Of a DNA stretch of 47,450 nucleotides, positions 27,555 through 34,994 are shown one piece after another (position 1 is the stretch's first letter; each line of letters begins with the position of its first letter). The stretch lies in contig JBASCW010000060.1 in assembly GCA_049651845.1 (NCBI GenBank), positions 1-47,450 of the forward strand. The letters run 5' to 3'. The notes beneath the pieces were generated by a model. It did no database searches and was not told the origin of the DNA. It saw only the letters and a list, made by a program, of their open reading frames with translations. This DNA is from RBG-16-66-20 sp049651845 (lineage in GTDB: Bacteria > Pseudomonadota > Gammaproteobacteria > Burkholderiales > SG8-39). The translations under genes were made by a program, and so were the position numbers.

Positions 27555-28058
27555 ATGAACCTGACGAGAAGCGCTTTGATGGTTCTCTTGTGTTGTTCCG
27601 TGACCGCCATGGCGGCGCCGGCAAGCGAAGCCTCCGTCAAGGAACTGCTGGCGGTCACGAAGGCGCAAAAGCTCTTGGACGACTTGCGGGCCCAGTTCGA
27701 TTCGCTGATGAGCAATTCCATTCAGCAAGCGCTGAAAGGCAAGACCCCGACGGCCGAGCAGCAGAAGGCGATAACGAAAATGAAGGACAAGATGGTCGCC
27801 GTGCTGCAGGGGGAGCTTTCGTGGGCGAAGCTGGAGCCGATGTACCTGCGCCTGTACAGGGAGTCGTTCAGCGATGAAGAGATTGGCGGCATGTTGTCGT
27901 TCTACAAGACGCCAGCCGGCCAGGCCGTCATCAACAAGATGCCGGTGCTGATGCAACAGACCATGGTGCAGATTCAGAACATGATCACCGCCATCAATCC
28001 GCAAATGCAGAAGATTCTCGAGGCGTTCCTGGCTGACATGGAGGCGGCGAGCAAGTAG
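27555..28058 (+). CDS. DUF2059 exported protein
   Basis: A 167-residue periplasmic protein. A signal peptide (MNLTRSALMVLLCCSVTAMA, cut near AAPA) precedes an all-helical domain. The region LYRESFSDEEIGGMLSFYKT, followed by PAGQAVINKMPVLMQQTM, is the DUF2059 core. Function unknown. The ATG has a GAGGAG ribosome binding site. It starts 28 bp after the transporter, so read-through is possible. Confidence 0.85.
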   Translation: MNLTRSALMVLLCCSVTAMAAPASEASVKELLAVTKAQKLLDDLRAQFDSLMSNSIQQALKGKTPTAEQQKAITKMKDKMVAVLQGELSWAKLEPMYLRLYRESFSDEEIGGMLSFYKTPAGQAVINKMPVLMQQTMVQIQNMITAINPQMQKILEAFLADMEAASK

Positions 28059-28081
28059 TCGGCGAATCCGTCGATTTCGTC

Positions 28082-28555
28082 ATGGACGAGTCCTGGATGC
28101 ATTCGAGCTCGCGGGTCACGATCTCGCGCGGCTTTGCGGCGGTCGGCGTCCTCCTGTTCATATCCGCCACCGCTTCGCCGGCCGAGTGGTATCCGGCGGC
28201 GCAGTTCCTTGTCGGGATTGCATGCCTGGCGATCTCGCATGCGCTCACGCCGTGCGAGGACGATCTGACGCCGTGGTGGAAGGCTCAGTTGACGAAGCTG
28301 CTTCATCGCCATTGGAGACTCGGCGTGGCCAGAACTTTGCAGATCAAGGTGAAACCCAATTCGCGCGCGAGCGCGCTCGAGCAGGCGGCCGACGGCACGT
28401 GGGTGGCGCGCGTCAAGGCGCCGCCGGTGGACGGCAAGGCGAACGCAGAGCTGGTCGAGCTGGTGGCGGCGCACTTCGGCTGCCGCAAGTCGGCGGTCGC
28501 GATCCGCAGCGGCGCCTCGGGCCGCGTGAAGCTGGTGCAGATCGAGGCGGGCTAG
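28082..28555 (+). CDS. DUF167 (YggU) domain protein, possibly with a membrane N-terminus
   Basis: The last 76 residues (from the GTG at 28325) are a clear YggU/DUF167 domain: TLQIKVKPNSRAS, RVKAPPVDGKANAELVELVA and KLVQIEAG. The frame is open back to an ATG at 28082, adding 81 residues with two hydrophobic segments and LTPWWKAQLTKLL. A GGAG ribosome binding site ahead of 28325 favours the short form. The upstream part could be a separate small membrane protein or a true fusion; the ATG at 28082 lacks a clear ribosome binding site. DUF167 proteins are of unknown function, often near yggT/proC, not so here. Confidence 0.72.
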   Translation: MDESWMHSSSRVTISRGFAAVGVLLFISATASPAEWYPAAQFLVGIACLAISHALTPCEDDLTPWWKAQLTKLLHRHWRLGVARTLQIKVKPNSRASALEQAADGTWVARVKAPPVDGKANAELVELVAAHFGCRKSAVAIRSGASGRVKLVQIEAG

Positions 28556-28561
28556 CGCCTC
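28544..28561. terminator. Hairpin between convergent genes
   Basis: GAGGCG (28544-28549) and CGCCTC (28556-28561) form a perfect 6-bp stem with a 6-base loop that contains the stop of the YggU gene, and the stem reaches the last codons of the kinase gene. There is no T-run. A bidirectional terminator or transcript-end structure is likely. Confidence 0.4.
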
Positions 28562-29978
28562 AGGCGCGCAGGTCGGCGGCGATCGCGTCGAGCGCTTCCA
28601 CGAGGTTGGCGATGCGCTGCGGGCGGTCCTCGCGCTTCTTCTCCAGGCAGGCCTGGATCAGCAGGTCGAGCTCCACCGGGATCGGCTGCTTCGCGATCTC
28701 GGATACGCGCGGCGGCACGTCGTTCAGCACCTTGCTCGACAATTCCAGGTCGTCCGCGGTCTCGAACAGCTTGCGGCCCGAGAGGATGGTGAAGGCCACC
28801 GCGCCCACGGCGTAGATGTCGGTGCGCGCGTCCACGTCGGCCGGGTTGCGCAGGCACTCGGGCGCCATGTAGAGCGGGGTGCCGAGGATCTTCAGGCCGC
28901 GCGTGAGGTTGCGGCTGTGGCCGGCGTCGGCCTTCTTCACCATGCCGAAGTCGAGGATCTTCACCACGTCGGCTTCCTCGCCGCGGCGGCAGATCATCAC
29001 GTTCTCGGGCTTTACGTCGCGGTGCACGAGGCCCGCGGCGTGCGCCGCGGCCAGGCCCGCGCAGAGCTGGCGCAGGATGGGCAGCGCGCGCGCGACCGGC
29101 AGCGAGCCGTCGCGCGCCAGGAGCTCGCCGAGGTTGGTGCCCTCGAGGAATTCCATGGCGTAGTAGAACAGGCCCTCGGCGCTGCGGCCGTAGTCGTAGA
29201 TCTCGACCACGTTCGGGTGCGCGAGCGTGCTCGCGAGCTGCACCTCGCGCTCGAAGCGCGCGACCATCTCGTCGGTGGCGCGCGCGGGCTTGAGCAGCTT
29301 CACCGCGCAGGGGCGCTTGAGCAGGTCGTGGCGCGCGAGGTAGATATCGGCCATGCCGCCCTCGCCGATCAGGCGCTGCAGCCGGTAGGGGCCGACCTTG
29401 CGCTGGCCGCCCAGCTCGCCGCGCAGGCGTGCGAGCGAGAACCCCGACCACAGCGCCGCAACAACGGCGAGCACCAGCGCGCCGAACACGGCGCCGAAGG
29501 CGATGCGCAGGTAGCGCAGCGGCGCGTACGCCTGGGCTTCCGGGATCTCGGCCGCGATGGCGAACTGCTTCTCGGGGATCCAGCGCCAGGCGCCGATGAC
29601 TTCCTCGCCGCGGTGATTCGGGTAGGGCTCGAGCGCCGCGCCGCGCCGGCCTGCCGTATCTTCGGCGCTCGCGCTCGCCGCCACGCCGTCGGCGAGTTGC
29701 GAGCGCAGCACGCGACCCTTGAGCCCGGGGGTGAGCCGGCTCTCCGAGAGCAGCACGCCGCCGCGGTCCAGCGCGAACAGCTCGCCGCGCTCGCCGATGG
29801 CGACCTCGCGCAGCGCCGCCAGCGAGGCTTCCGGATTCTGCGAGCTGCGCAACGCGCGCACCTCGGCCTCGAGCTCGGAGCTCAGCGTGTTGGCGCGGAT
29901 CTCGCGCAGGGAGCCTTCGACCGCCAGGTAGGTCCATGCGCCCAGGCCCACGAGCAGCGCGGTGGCGAACAGCACCAT
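28560..29978 (-). CDS. Membrane-anchored Hanks-type Ser/Thr kinase
   Basis: A 472-residue protein. A membrane helix (about 1-22), an extracytoplasmic sensor-like domain (23-158) and a second helix (about 160-182) precede the cytoplasmic kinase. Kinase marks: glycine loop IGEGGMADIYLARHDLL, Lys227 in CAVKLLKPA, catalytic loop HRDVKPENVM (319-328) and DFGMVKK (343-349). A GTPLYMAPE activation segment end follows. The order sensor-then-kinase is the reverse of the usual PknB plan. No ATG precedes 29978; the frame is open further up to the MoxR stop without another good start. It follows the MoxR gene and probably forms one unit with it. Confidence 0.92.
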   Translation of the reverse strand: MVLFATALLVGLGAWTYLAVEGSLREIRANTLSSELEAEVRALRSSQNPEASLAALREVAIGERGELFALDRGGVLLSESRLTPGLKGRVLRSQLADGVAASASAEDTAGRRGAALEPYPNHRGEEVIGAWRWIPEKQFAIAAEIPEAQAYAPLRYLRIAFGAVFGALVLAVVAALWSGFSLARLRGELGGQRKVGPYRLQRLIGEGGMADIYLARHDLLKRPCAVKLLKPARATDEMVARFEREVQLASTLAHPNVVEIYDYGRSAEGLFYYAMEFLEGTNLGELLARDGSLPVARALPILRQLCAGLAAAHAAGLVHRDVKPENVMICRRGEEADVVKILDFGMVKKADAGHSRNLTRGLKILGTPLYMAPECLRNPADVDARTDIYAVGAVAFTILSGRKLFETADDLELSSKVLNDVPPRVSEIAKQPIPVELDLLIQACLEKKREDRPQRIANLVEALDAIAADLRA

Positions 29979-30066
29979 CGCCAGCCGCCCGGGCGTGAGC
30001 CAGCGCCTGCTGCGCCGCGGCTGCAGCGCGTCGGCGGGATGGCTGGTGCTGTTGGCGATGGGCGGC

Positions 30067-30109
30067 GCGGGACGGGTCCCGCCGGTGGATGGCGCGGGAC
30101 GGGTCCCGC
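30067..30109. repeat. Two copies of a 16-bp palindrome
   Basis: The 16-bp palindrome GCGGGACGGGTCCCGC occurs at 30067-30082 and again at 30094-30109, 27 bp apart, inside the 131-bp gap between the MoxR and kinase genes. The flanks (GGCGC before each copy) are shared, so the unit is about 19 bp. Each copy can form a tight 7-bp hairpin. They resemble the short dispersed extragenic palindromes of Burkholderiales and may slow transcription or protect the mRNA end. Confidence 0.7.
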
Positions 30110-31057
30110 TCAGGGGATCGGCACCGCGGCGAGCAGCGCGGCGCCGAGGTCGATGCGGCGCGCGGCGTCGTTCGCCGCGCGCAGGCGGTGCCCGGCGACG
30201 CCCGGCAGCACGGCCTGCACGTCCTCGGGGATCACCTTGTCGCGGCCCTCGATGAGCGCCCAGGCGCGCGCCGAGTGCAGGATCGCGAGCGCGGCGCGCG
30301 GCGAGAGGCCCGCGGCGAACTCCTGCGCGCGGCGCGTGTGCTCGACGAGCGCCTGCACGTAGTCGAGCAGCGCCGGCGCGACGTGCACCTGCTGCGCCTG
30401 CGCCTGCAGCTCGACCAGCTCGCCCGGGTTCATGCAGGGGCCGAGGTTGGCGAGCAGGTCGCGGCGGTCGGTGCCCGAGAGCAGCGCGCGCTCGGCGGCG
30501 CGGTCCGGGTAGCCGAGCTCGATGCGCATCAGGAAGCGGTCGAGCTGCGACTCGGGCAGCGGAAAGGTGCCGACCTGCTCGGTCGGGTTCTGCGTGGCGA
30601 TGACGAAGAAGGGCTCGGGCAGCTTGCGCGTCTCGCCCTCGGCGGTGACCTGGTGCTCCTCCATTGCCTCGAGCAGTGCCGACTGCGTCTTCGGCGTGGC
30701 GCGGTTGACCTCGTCGGCGAGGATCACCTGCGCGAAGATCGGCCCCGGGTGGAAGCGGAACTCGCCGTTGTCGCGCTCGTAGATCGACACGCCGAGGATG
30801 TCGGCGGGCAGCATGTCGCTCGTGAACTGGATGCGCTGGAAGTGCAGGCCGAGCGATTTCGCGAGCACGTGCGCGAGCGTGGTCTTGCCCACGCCCGGGA
30901 TGTCCTCGATCAGCAGGTGGCCGCGCGCGAGCAGGCAGGCGAGCGCCATGCGGATCTGCGCCTCCTTGCCGAGGATGATCTGGCTCGCCGCCTCGATGAT
31001 GCGCGCCACCGGCGAATCGCCGACGGCGTGGAGTTGTTTTTTAAGCAGCATTTTCAC
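30110..31057 (-). CDS. MoxR-family AAA+ ATPase
   Basis: A 315-residue AAA+ ATPase. Walker A is IPGVGKTTLAH (Lys58), Walker B VILADEVNRA with ATPKTQSALLEAMEE after it, and sensor 1 FFVIATQNP. The arginine-finger/lid domain follows around LPESQLDRFLMRI and LSPRAALAILHSARAW. MoxR ATPases usually act as chaperones for proteins with VWA domains. No VWA (DUF58) gene is next to it here; a kinase gene follows. Start codons at 31057 and 31051 are equally good. It is divergent from the HDAC-family gene with 25 bp between. Confidence 0.93.
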   Translation of the reverse strand: MKMLLKKQLHAVGDSPVARIIEAASQIILGKEAQIRMALACLLARGHLLIEDIPGVGKTTLAHVLAKSLGLHFQRIQFTSDMLPADILGVSIYERDNGEFRFHPGPIFAQVILADEVNRATPKTQSALLEAMEEHQVTAEGETRKLPEPFFVIATQNPTEQVGTFPLPESQLDRFLMRIELGYPDRAAERALLSGTDRRDLLANLGPCMNPGELVELQAQAQQVHVAPALLDYVQALVEHTRRAQEFAAGLSPRAALAILHSARAWALIEGRDKVIPEDVQAVLPGVAGHRLRAANDAARRIDLGAALLAAVPIP

Positions 31058-31082
31058 ATTCTACGTTAGTATTCATGATCTT

Positions 31083-32009
31083 ATGTCCACGGCGTTCATA
31101 TCCCATCCGGACTGCCTGAAGCACGACATGGGCGCGGGACACCCCGAGCAGCCCGCGCGCCTCACCGCGATCGAGGACCAACTGATCGCCTCGGGCATCG
31201 ACGCCTACCTGGTGCGCCACGAGGCGCCGCTCGCCACCGACGAGCAGCTCGCGCGCGTGCACCCGATCGAGTACGTCAAGGCGATTCGCGAGGCGGCGCC
31301 GCAATCGGGCACGGTGCACCTCGACCCGGACACGGCGATGAACCCGCACTCGCTGAACGCCTCGCTGCGGGCCGCGGGAGCCGCCGTTCTCGCGGTGGAT
31401 CTGATTTTCGACAGGAAGATCCAGAACGCGTTCTGCAGCGTGCGCCCGCCGGGCCACCACGCCTGCCGCGCGCGGCCGATGGGCTTCTGCATCTTCAACA
31501 ACGTCGCGGTGGCGGCGCGCCACGCCATCCACGCGCACGGCATCGAGCGCGTGGCGATCATCGACTTCGACGTGCACCACGGCAACGGCACCGAGGAAAT
31601 CTTCGAGGGCGACCCGGCGGTGCTGATGGCCTCCACCTTCCAGCACCCGTTCTATCCCTACAGCGGCACCGAAATGCCGGCCTCCAACATGGTGAACGTG
31701 CCGCTGCCGGCGGGCGCCGGCACCAAGATGCTGCACGACGCGGTGACCAAACAGTGGCTGCCGGCGCTGGACGAATTCCGGCCCGAGCTGGTGATCTTCT
31801 CGGCCGGCTTCGACGCGCACATCGAGGACGACATGGCGATGCTGCAGTTCAAGGACGCCGACTACCGCTGGGTGACCGAGCAGGTCAAGAACGTCGCGGA
31901 CAAGCACGCCAAGGGGCGCATCGTCTCGATGCTCGAGGGCGGCTACGCGCTCTCGGCGCTGGGCAGGAGCGTGGTGCAGCACCTGCGGGTGCTCGCCGGC
32001 CTGAACTGA
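31083..32009 (+). CDS. Histone deacetylase / acetylpolyamine amidohydrolase family protein
   Basis: A 308-residue zinc hydrolase of the arginase/deacetylase fold. The active site is complete: RPPGHHAC (His125, His126), IDFDVHHGNGTEEIF (Asp163, His165), SAGFDAH with the third zinc ligand, and LEGGYALSALG. Bacterial members deacetylate acetylpolyamines, acetoin-related regulators or lysine residues; the substrate cannot be told. A polyamine link is attractive given the speA operon 9 kb away but rests on family only. ATG at 31083 shows no clear ribosome binding site. Confidence 0.92.
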   Translation: MSTAFISHPDCLKHDMGAGHPEQPARLTAIEDQLIASGIDAYLVRHEAPLATDEQLARVHPIEYVKAIREAAPQSGTVHLDPDTAMNPHSLNASLRAAGAAVLAVDLIFDRKIQNAFCSVRPPGHHACRARPMGFCIFNNVAVAARHAIHAHGIERVAIIDFDVHHGNGTEEIFEGDPAVLMASTFQHPFYPYSGTEMPASNMVNVPLPAGAGTKMLHDAVTKQWLPALDEFRPELVIFSAGFDAHIEDDMAMLQFKDADYRWVTEQVKNVADKHAKGRIVSMLEGGYALSALGRSVVQHLRVLAGLN

Positions 32010-32014
32010 GCGCC

Positions 32015-32140
32015 GTGGGCGGCATTGTGCTCGAGGGCAACGAACTCGCCGCCCTCTGGCACCACATCTGGCCGCTCATCGCCTTCATGTTCGCTGCCAT
32101 CGGCCTCGGGCTGCCCGTCTATCGCCGCACGCTGGACTGA
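32015..32140 (+). pseudogene. C-terminal remnant of an ABC-2 type permease
   Basis: A GTG-started 41-codon frame reads GGIVLEGNELAALWHHIWPL, a hydrophobic segment, then PVYRRTLD. This is the pattern of the extreme C-terminus of ABC-2 transport permeases (a G-x-x-L-x-x-L-W segment, a helix and F/Y-R-R-T-L-D). The other 300 or more residues are absent; the HDAC-family gene ends six bases upstream. Most likely a deletion scar at the left border of the accessory region, though a tiny membrane protein is not excluded. Confidence 0.5.
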
Positions 32141-32295
32141 AGCAATCTCGTTTCCCGATACGTGCGGCGAATCATCGCCTTGCGCGAATCCTGCGGCCTA
32201 TCCTGGCAGCCGCAAATCGCGAACGCATCTATCGTGCTGATTGCACGGAGCATTCACAGCGGCGCGGGGAGAACGCGACTAAGATAGGCCGCACG

Positions 32296-32610
32296 ATGGA
32301 ATCCGATAGTCTCAAGTCAGCTATTGCGGCAGCGACCATCTACAACCAACAGTTGGATCGTCGCCTGTCCCACACGGGCATTGTGGACGCAGCGCTTTTT
32401 CACGATTTTGCCGCCGTTCAAAACGACCCCAACGCATCGTCTGTCGGTTGGCTTCAGGCGAAGCTACGTGTGCTTTCGGCGCGCGTTTCGTCAGGCGCCA
32501 GTCTTTCGCTGCACGAGCCGTCTCGTAGTACTCTTGTTGTCGTCAACACGCTGGAGCAATTCGTCGCTTGGGCCGACCACCACTTTCCCATTGCCAAGGT
32601 GGGACCTTAG
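32296..32610 (+). CDS. Cassette ORF 1, unknown protein
   Basis: A 104-residue soluble protein without known motifs or signal peptide. It is mixed helical in composition, with DDHHFP-like acidic/His-rich end (AWADHHFPIAKVGP). Base composition is visibly lower in GC than the core genes. An attC site (32643-32720) lies 33 bp after its stop, so this is the first recognisable gene cassette of the array. The left boundary (an attI or another attC) is not visible in 32141-32295. A real gene is likely by position; function unknown. Confidence 0.55.
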   Translation: MESDSLKSAIAAATIYNQQLDRRLSHTGIVDAALFHDFAAVQNDPNASSVGWLQAKLRVLSARVSSGASLSLHEPSRSTLVVVNTLEQFVAWADHHFPIAKVGP

Positions 32611-32642
32611 TCAACTTTCAATCGCCATGCTATGGAACAGCG

Positions 32643-32720
32643 GCCTAACCCGTCGTTGCACCAGACCTGCGTCAGCCCGCTTCGCGGTGTGCCACAGGCG
32701 GGTGAACTCCCACGTTAGGA
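32643..32720 (+). repeat. attC site 1 (integron recombination site)
   Basis: R'' box GCCTAAC (32643-32649) and R' box GTTAGGA (32714-32720) bracket two imperfectly complementary arms. In the fold, GTTGCAC pairs with GTGAAC leaving an extrahelical G, and CCTG pairs with CAGG. The centre CCCGCTTCGCGG forms the variable terminal structure. The 78-bp length and unpaired base are hallmarks of attC. Confidence 0.85.
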
Positions 32721-32822
32721 CTCTTCAACAAGTTAGCGCAAGATTCAATCCACATCGTTAGCCAACTCTCTCTTCCCGACAGGCAATAGTTTCAACGGCG
32801 TCGTCAATCGGAGGCGATAACA

Positions 32823-33191
32823 ATGCCCAACGAAGATCAGCAATTGCCGGTTCCTGCCACGCAAGGAAACTCCAAAGAGCCAAAGCGATTTCGAACCGTT
32901 GTTTGGGTCGGAATCCTTTTTGCATACGCGACTCTCTTCTCCGTTACCGGGTACATCGCATTCTTTCAAGAGCCCTATAATCCAGCGGCTAATCCGAATA
33001 GGGAAGTAGTAACGTTGCTGGACAAGGAGCCAACCCGTGAACACTTTCTTGATGCTCTCAAGCAAGAGAGTGCAGCGTTCAAGGCGCGGAAAGATCTGGC
33101 CGCGCAGTCTTTCAATGTGGTCTTGGGTGCGCTCTTGGGGTTTCTCTCTGCATCGGCGGTACAAGCGGGCACTCGCCGCGACGAGTCCTAA
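32823..33191 (+). CDS. Cassette ORF 2, small membrane protein
   Basis: A 122-residue protein with two predicted membrane helices: VVWVGILFAYATLFSVTGYI (about 26-47) and FNVVLGALLGFLSASAVQAG (about 97-116), with a charged loop between them. GGAGGCGATAACAATG gives a good ribosome binding site. The stop codon TAA lies inside the R'' box of attC 2, a normal cassette arrangement. No family recognised. Confidence 0.68.
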   Translation: MPNEDQQLPVPATQGNSKEPKRFRTVVWVGILFAYATLFSVTGYIAFFQEPYNPAANPNREVVTLLDKEPTREHFLDALKQESAAFKARKDLAAQSFNVVLGALLGFLSASAVQAGTRRDES

Positions 33192-33263
33192 CCCGCGGTT
33201 CGACCCGACCCGTTCCAGCGGGCTTCGCCCGCCTGCGCGGGCGGGTCAACCGCAACGTTAAAC
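33186..33263 (+). repeat. attC site 2
   Basis: Outer boxes TCCTAAC (33186-33192) and GTTAAAC (33257-33263). The arms CCGCGGTTCGACCCG and CGGGTCAACCGCAACG are complementary except for one extrahelical base in the TTCGAC/GTCAA step. The centre GCGGGCTTCGCCCGC is a strong hairpin. R' fits the GTTRRRY consensus exactly. Confidence 0.88.
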
Positions 33264-33266
33264 GCG

Positions 33267-34181
33267 ATGAAACTGCTCTGCGGGTCGATTCCTCTTGCCA
33301 TCATTCTCGGGCTTGGTGCGCCCGCTACCGGAGCCGAAACGATCACCGGCGCTCAGTACGAGGCCCCGGTCGATCGATACGGGCATTTTGCACTCGGCCG
33401 TCCCCACGAGTATGCGCGGGTGAGAGCGACGACAGACGCCGGACGCACGCTGACGCTGCAGCTCCCGGAGGACGAGGTGTTTGAGGACCTGGCGCCGCGC
33501 CTCGTAACGCTGGCGCCCGGCGAGCCACGAGAACTCCTTACTATCATCAGCGGCCGCAAGAGCGGCTCGCGGCTCGCGGTGATCCGATTGGGCCGCGACC
33601 GTCTCGAAATGGGCGCGCAATCTCCAGCGATCGGCACGCCGATGCGCTGGCTGAACCCGGTCGGCGTTGCCGATTTCGATGGCGACGGGCAGGTCGAGAT
33701 TGCCGCAGTCGTCACGCCGCATATTGGGGGCACTTTGAAAGTCTACCGAAGAACCGGCAGCAAGCTGATTGAGATCACCAGTCTTGCGGGATTCTCGAAT
33801 CACATCTACGGCTCGCCCCAACTCGCACTGTCAGCGCCGGTGTCAATCGACGGCCGGATATACCTGTTGGTGCCCGACGCGGCGCGCCTGCGTCTGCGAG
33901 TCATCGCGCTGGAGGGCGGGCGTCTGTTCGAGGTGCGTCGGTGCGCGCTGTCCGCGGCGCTAACCGGTGCGATGCGGGTCATTGCGCCTTCCGAGGTCTC
34001 GGTCGATCTGCGCTCCGGTCCGCAGTTGATCGTGTTGAGTGACTGCCTCGTCAGTCGAGTGCAGGGGTCAGAGCGATCACCGTCAGCGTTTAACTTGGCG
34101 ATGGTGGCGGACGCGCCGCAAGTGCCGCGTCATGGATCGCCATCGTTCGCCGCGCGCCGCACATCTCCACGTTATGCATGA
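33267..34181 (+). CDS. Cassette ORF 3, exported FG-GAP/VCBS-like protein
   Basis: A 304-residue protein. Its signal peptide (MKLLCGSIPLAIILGLGAPA, cut near ATGA) suggests export. One calcium-binding-like FG-GAP motif appears as VGVADFDGDGQVEIAAVVTP (about 132-151), where the DxDGDG loop is clear. Beta-rich composition suggests a beta-propeller fragment. The start lies four bases after attC 2, as in a compact cassette. Oddly, the frame runs through attC 3 so that its last 31 residues are encoded by the recombination site; an ancestral stop may be lost. Function unknown. Confidence 0.65.
   Translation: MKLLCGSIPLAIILGLGAPATGAETITGAQYEAPVDRYGHFALGRPHEYARVRATTDAGRTLTLQLPEDEVFEDLAPRLVTLAPGEPRELLTIISGRKSGSRLAVIRLGRDRLEMGAQSPAIGTPMRWLNPVGVADFDGDGQVEIAAVVTPHIGGTLKVYRRTGSKLIEITSLAGFSNHIYGSPQLALSAPVSIDGRIYLLVPDAARLRLRVIALEGGRLFEVRRCALSAALTGAMRVIAPSEVSVDLRSGPQLIVLSDCLVSRVQGSERSPSAFNLAMVADAPQVPRHGSPSFAARRTSPRYA
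34088..34177 (+). repeat. attC site 3
   Basis: R'' GTTTAAC (34088-34094) and R' GTTATGC (34171-34177) at 90 bp total. The arm GATGGTGGCGGACGCGC matches the complement of GCGCCGCACATCTCCAC with single unpaired bases. The middle (GCCGCAAGTGCCGCGTC...) forms the variable end. This site lies inside the 3' end of cassette ORF 3. Confidence 0.75.
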
Positions 34182-34238
34182 TCGGTAATGGGTAAGCATG
34201 CTGATGATTGTTTTCCCGCTCTGACATGAGGCATTGCT

Positions 34239-34670
34239 ATGCCGGCATCGACTGACGCGATCCCACCGGGCTATGCGCCACATTCCCGAAGAAGTCCGGT
34301 AACGGAACCGTGGGAGCCTATATATTCAAAATCAGTCGGAACTGCACTTTTCTTGGCGTTGCGTGTAAGAGAGGCTCACTGCAACGGCAAGGGCTTCGTG
34401 CACGGAGGGCTTGTCAGCGCGCTCGCCGACAATGCGATGGGGTATTCCATTCAAGCGACACGCGCGCAACCAACCTCGGAGCCTACGTCGCGCCGAGGGG
34501 TAACGGTACACCTCAGCGTAGACTTTCTCGGATCGGCGCACGTTGGACAGTGGCTCGAGTTTCAACCCCGTGTTCTGCGTGTGGGTGGAAGTCTTGCTGT
34601 TGCTGACTGCCTGATCGAAGCCGACGGCAAGCTCGTCGCACGACCTGATGCAACGTTTCGGCTGGGGTAG
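34239..34670 (+). CDS. Cassette ORF 4, hotdog-fold thioesterase (PaaI/4HBT family)
   Basis: A 143-residue protein of the hotdog superfamily. The signature HCNGKGFVHGGLVSALADNAM (shortened: G-x-x-H-G-G-x-x-x-x-L-A-D) lies near residues 46-66 and is followed by VTVHLSVDFLGSAHVG, the central strand. Members hydrolyse acyl-CoA thioesters; the acyl group is unknown. It ends ten bases before attC 4, so it is the fourth cassette. This is the only cassette product with a recognisable enzyme fold. The ATG at 34239 has only a weak ribosome binding site; translation may start further in. Confidence 0.82.
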   Translation: MPASTDAIPPGYAPHSRRSPVTEPWEPIYSKSVGTALFLALRVREAHCNGKGFVHGGLVSALADNAMGYSIQATRAQPTSEPTSRRGVTVHLSVDFLGSAHVGQWLEFQPRVLRVGGSLAVADCLIEADGKLVARPDATFRLG

Positions 34671-34679
34671 CGGCATCAT

Positions 34680-34766
34680 GCATAACCTGGCAGCGCAGCG
34701 GACGCGCGTGAAGCGCCACGCCTTGCAAGGGTCAGCGGGCGCGCGCCGCTGGCTTCCACTGTAGGG
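34680..34766 (+). repeat. attC site 4, degenerate right end
   Basis: R'' GCATAAC (34680-34686) is followed by arm CTGGCAGCGCAGCGGACGCG, which pairs, with three unpaired bases, to CGCGCCGCTGGCTTCCACTG. The R' box is degenerate: GTAGGG at 34761-34766 where GTTATGC or GTTAGGC is expected. A decayed site, perhaps no longer able to recombine. Confidence 0.6.
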
Positions 34767-34994
34767 ACTCCCCCGCTGCCGCAATGGAGGCGGTCGTGAC
34801 GATGGAAGAACGGACTGCGTCACTATAGCCGGCCTGTTTGCGAGCACTGAATGCTCTGGCCCAGATGAAAGCCGCACACCCGGTCCTCGCTCGTTTGTCG
34901 GCGTCGATAGCCGCCGCCGTAGTTCATCAGGATCCCCGGGCGCCGGTGTGACCGTTTCGTCATCGTCGATGGCAGTCGTGGAAGGCGTTGATGT
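34767..34994. other. Stretch between attC 4 and an IS remnant, no gene seen
   Basis: No reading frame with a plausible start and no strong repeat was found. Composition is between cassette and core DNA. It may be the decayed end of a fifth cassette or downstream part of the IS1380-like element, whose sequence loses similarity near 35020. Confidence 0.35.

Larger units (their letters stand above)
32296..34766 (+). mobile_element. Integron cassette cluster without integrase (CALIN)
   Basis: Four ORFs on the same strand are each followed by an attC site (32643, 33186, 34088, 34680). GC is lower and the ORFs are mostly unknown, as is usual for cassettes. No intI gene or attI site is visible within the window. 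Left of it lies a permease scrap; right of it IS1380-type remains. Such clusters arise by cassette insertion at a secondary site or loss of the integrase. Confidence 0.78.

Noticed and set aside
32141..32295. Possible attI or fifth attC to the left of cassette 1
   Set aside because: No GTTRRRY/RYYYAAC pair with complementary arms was found; the left border remains undefined.
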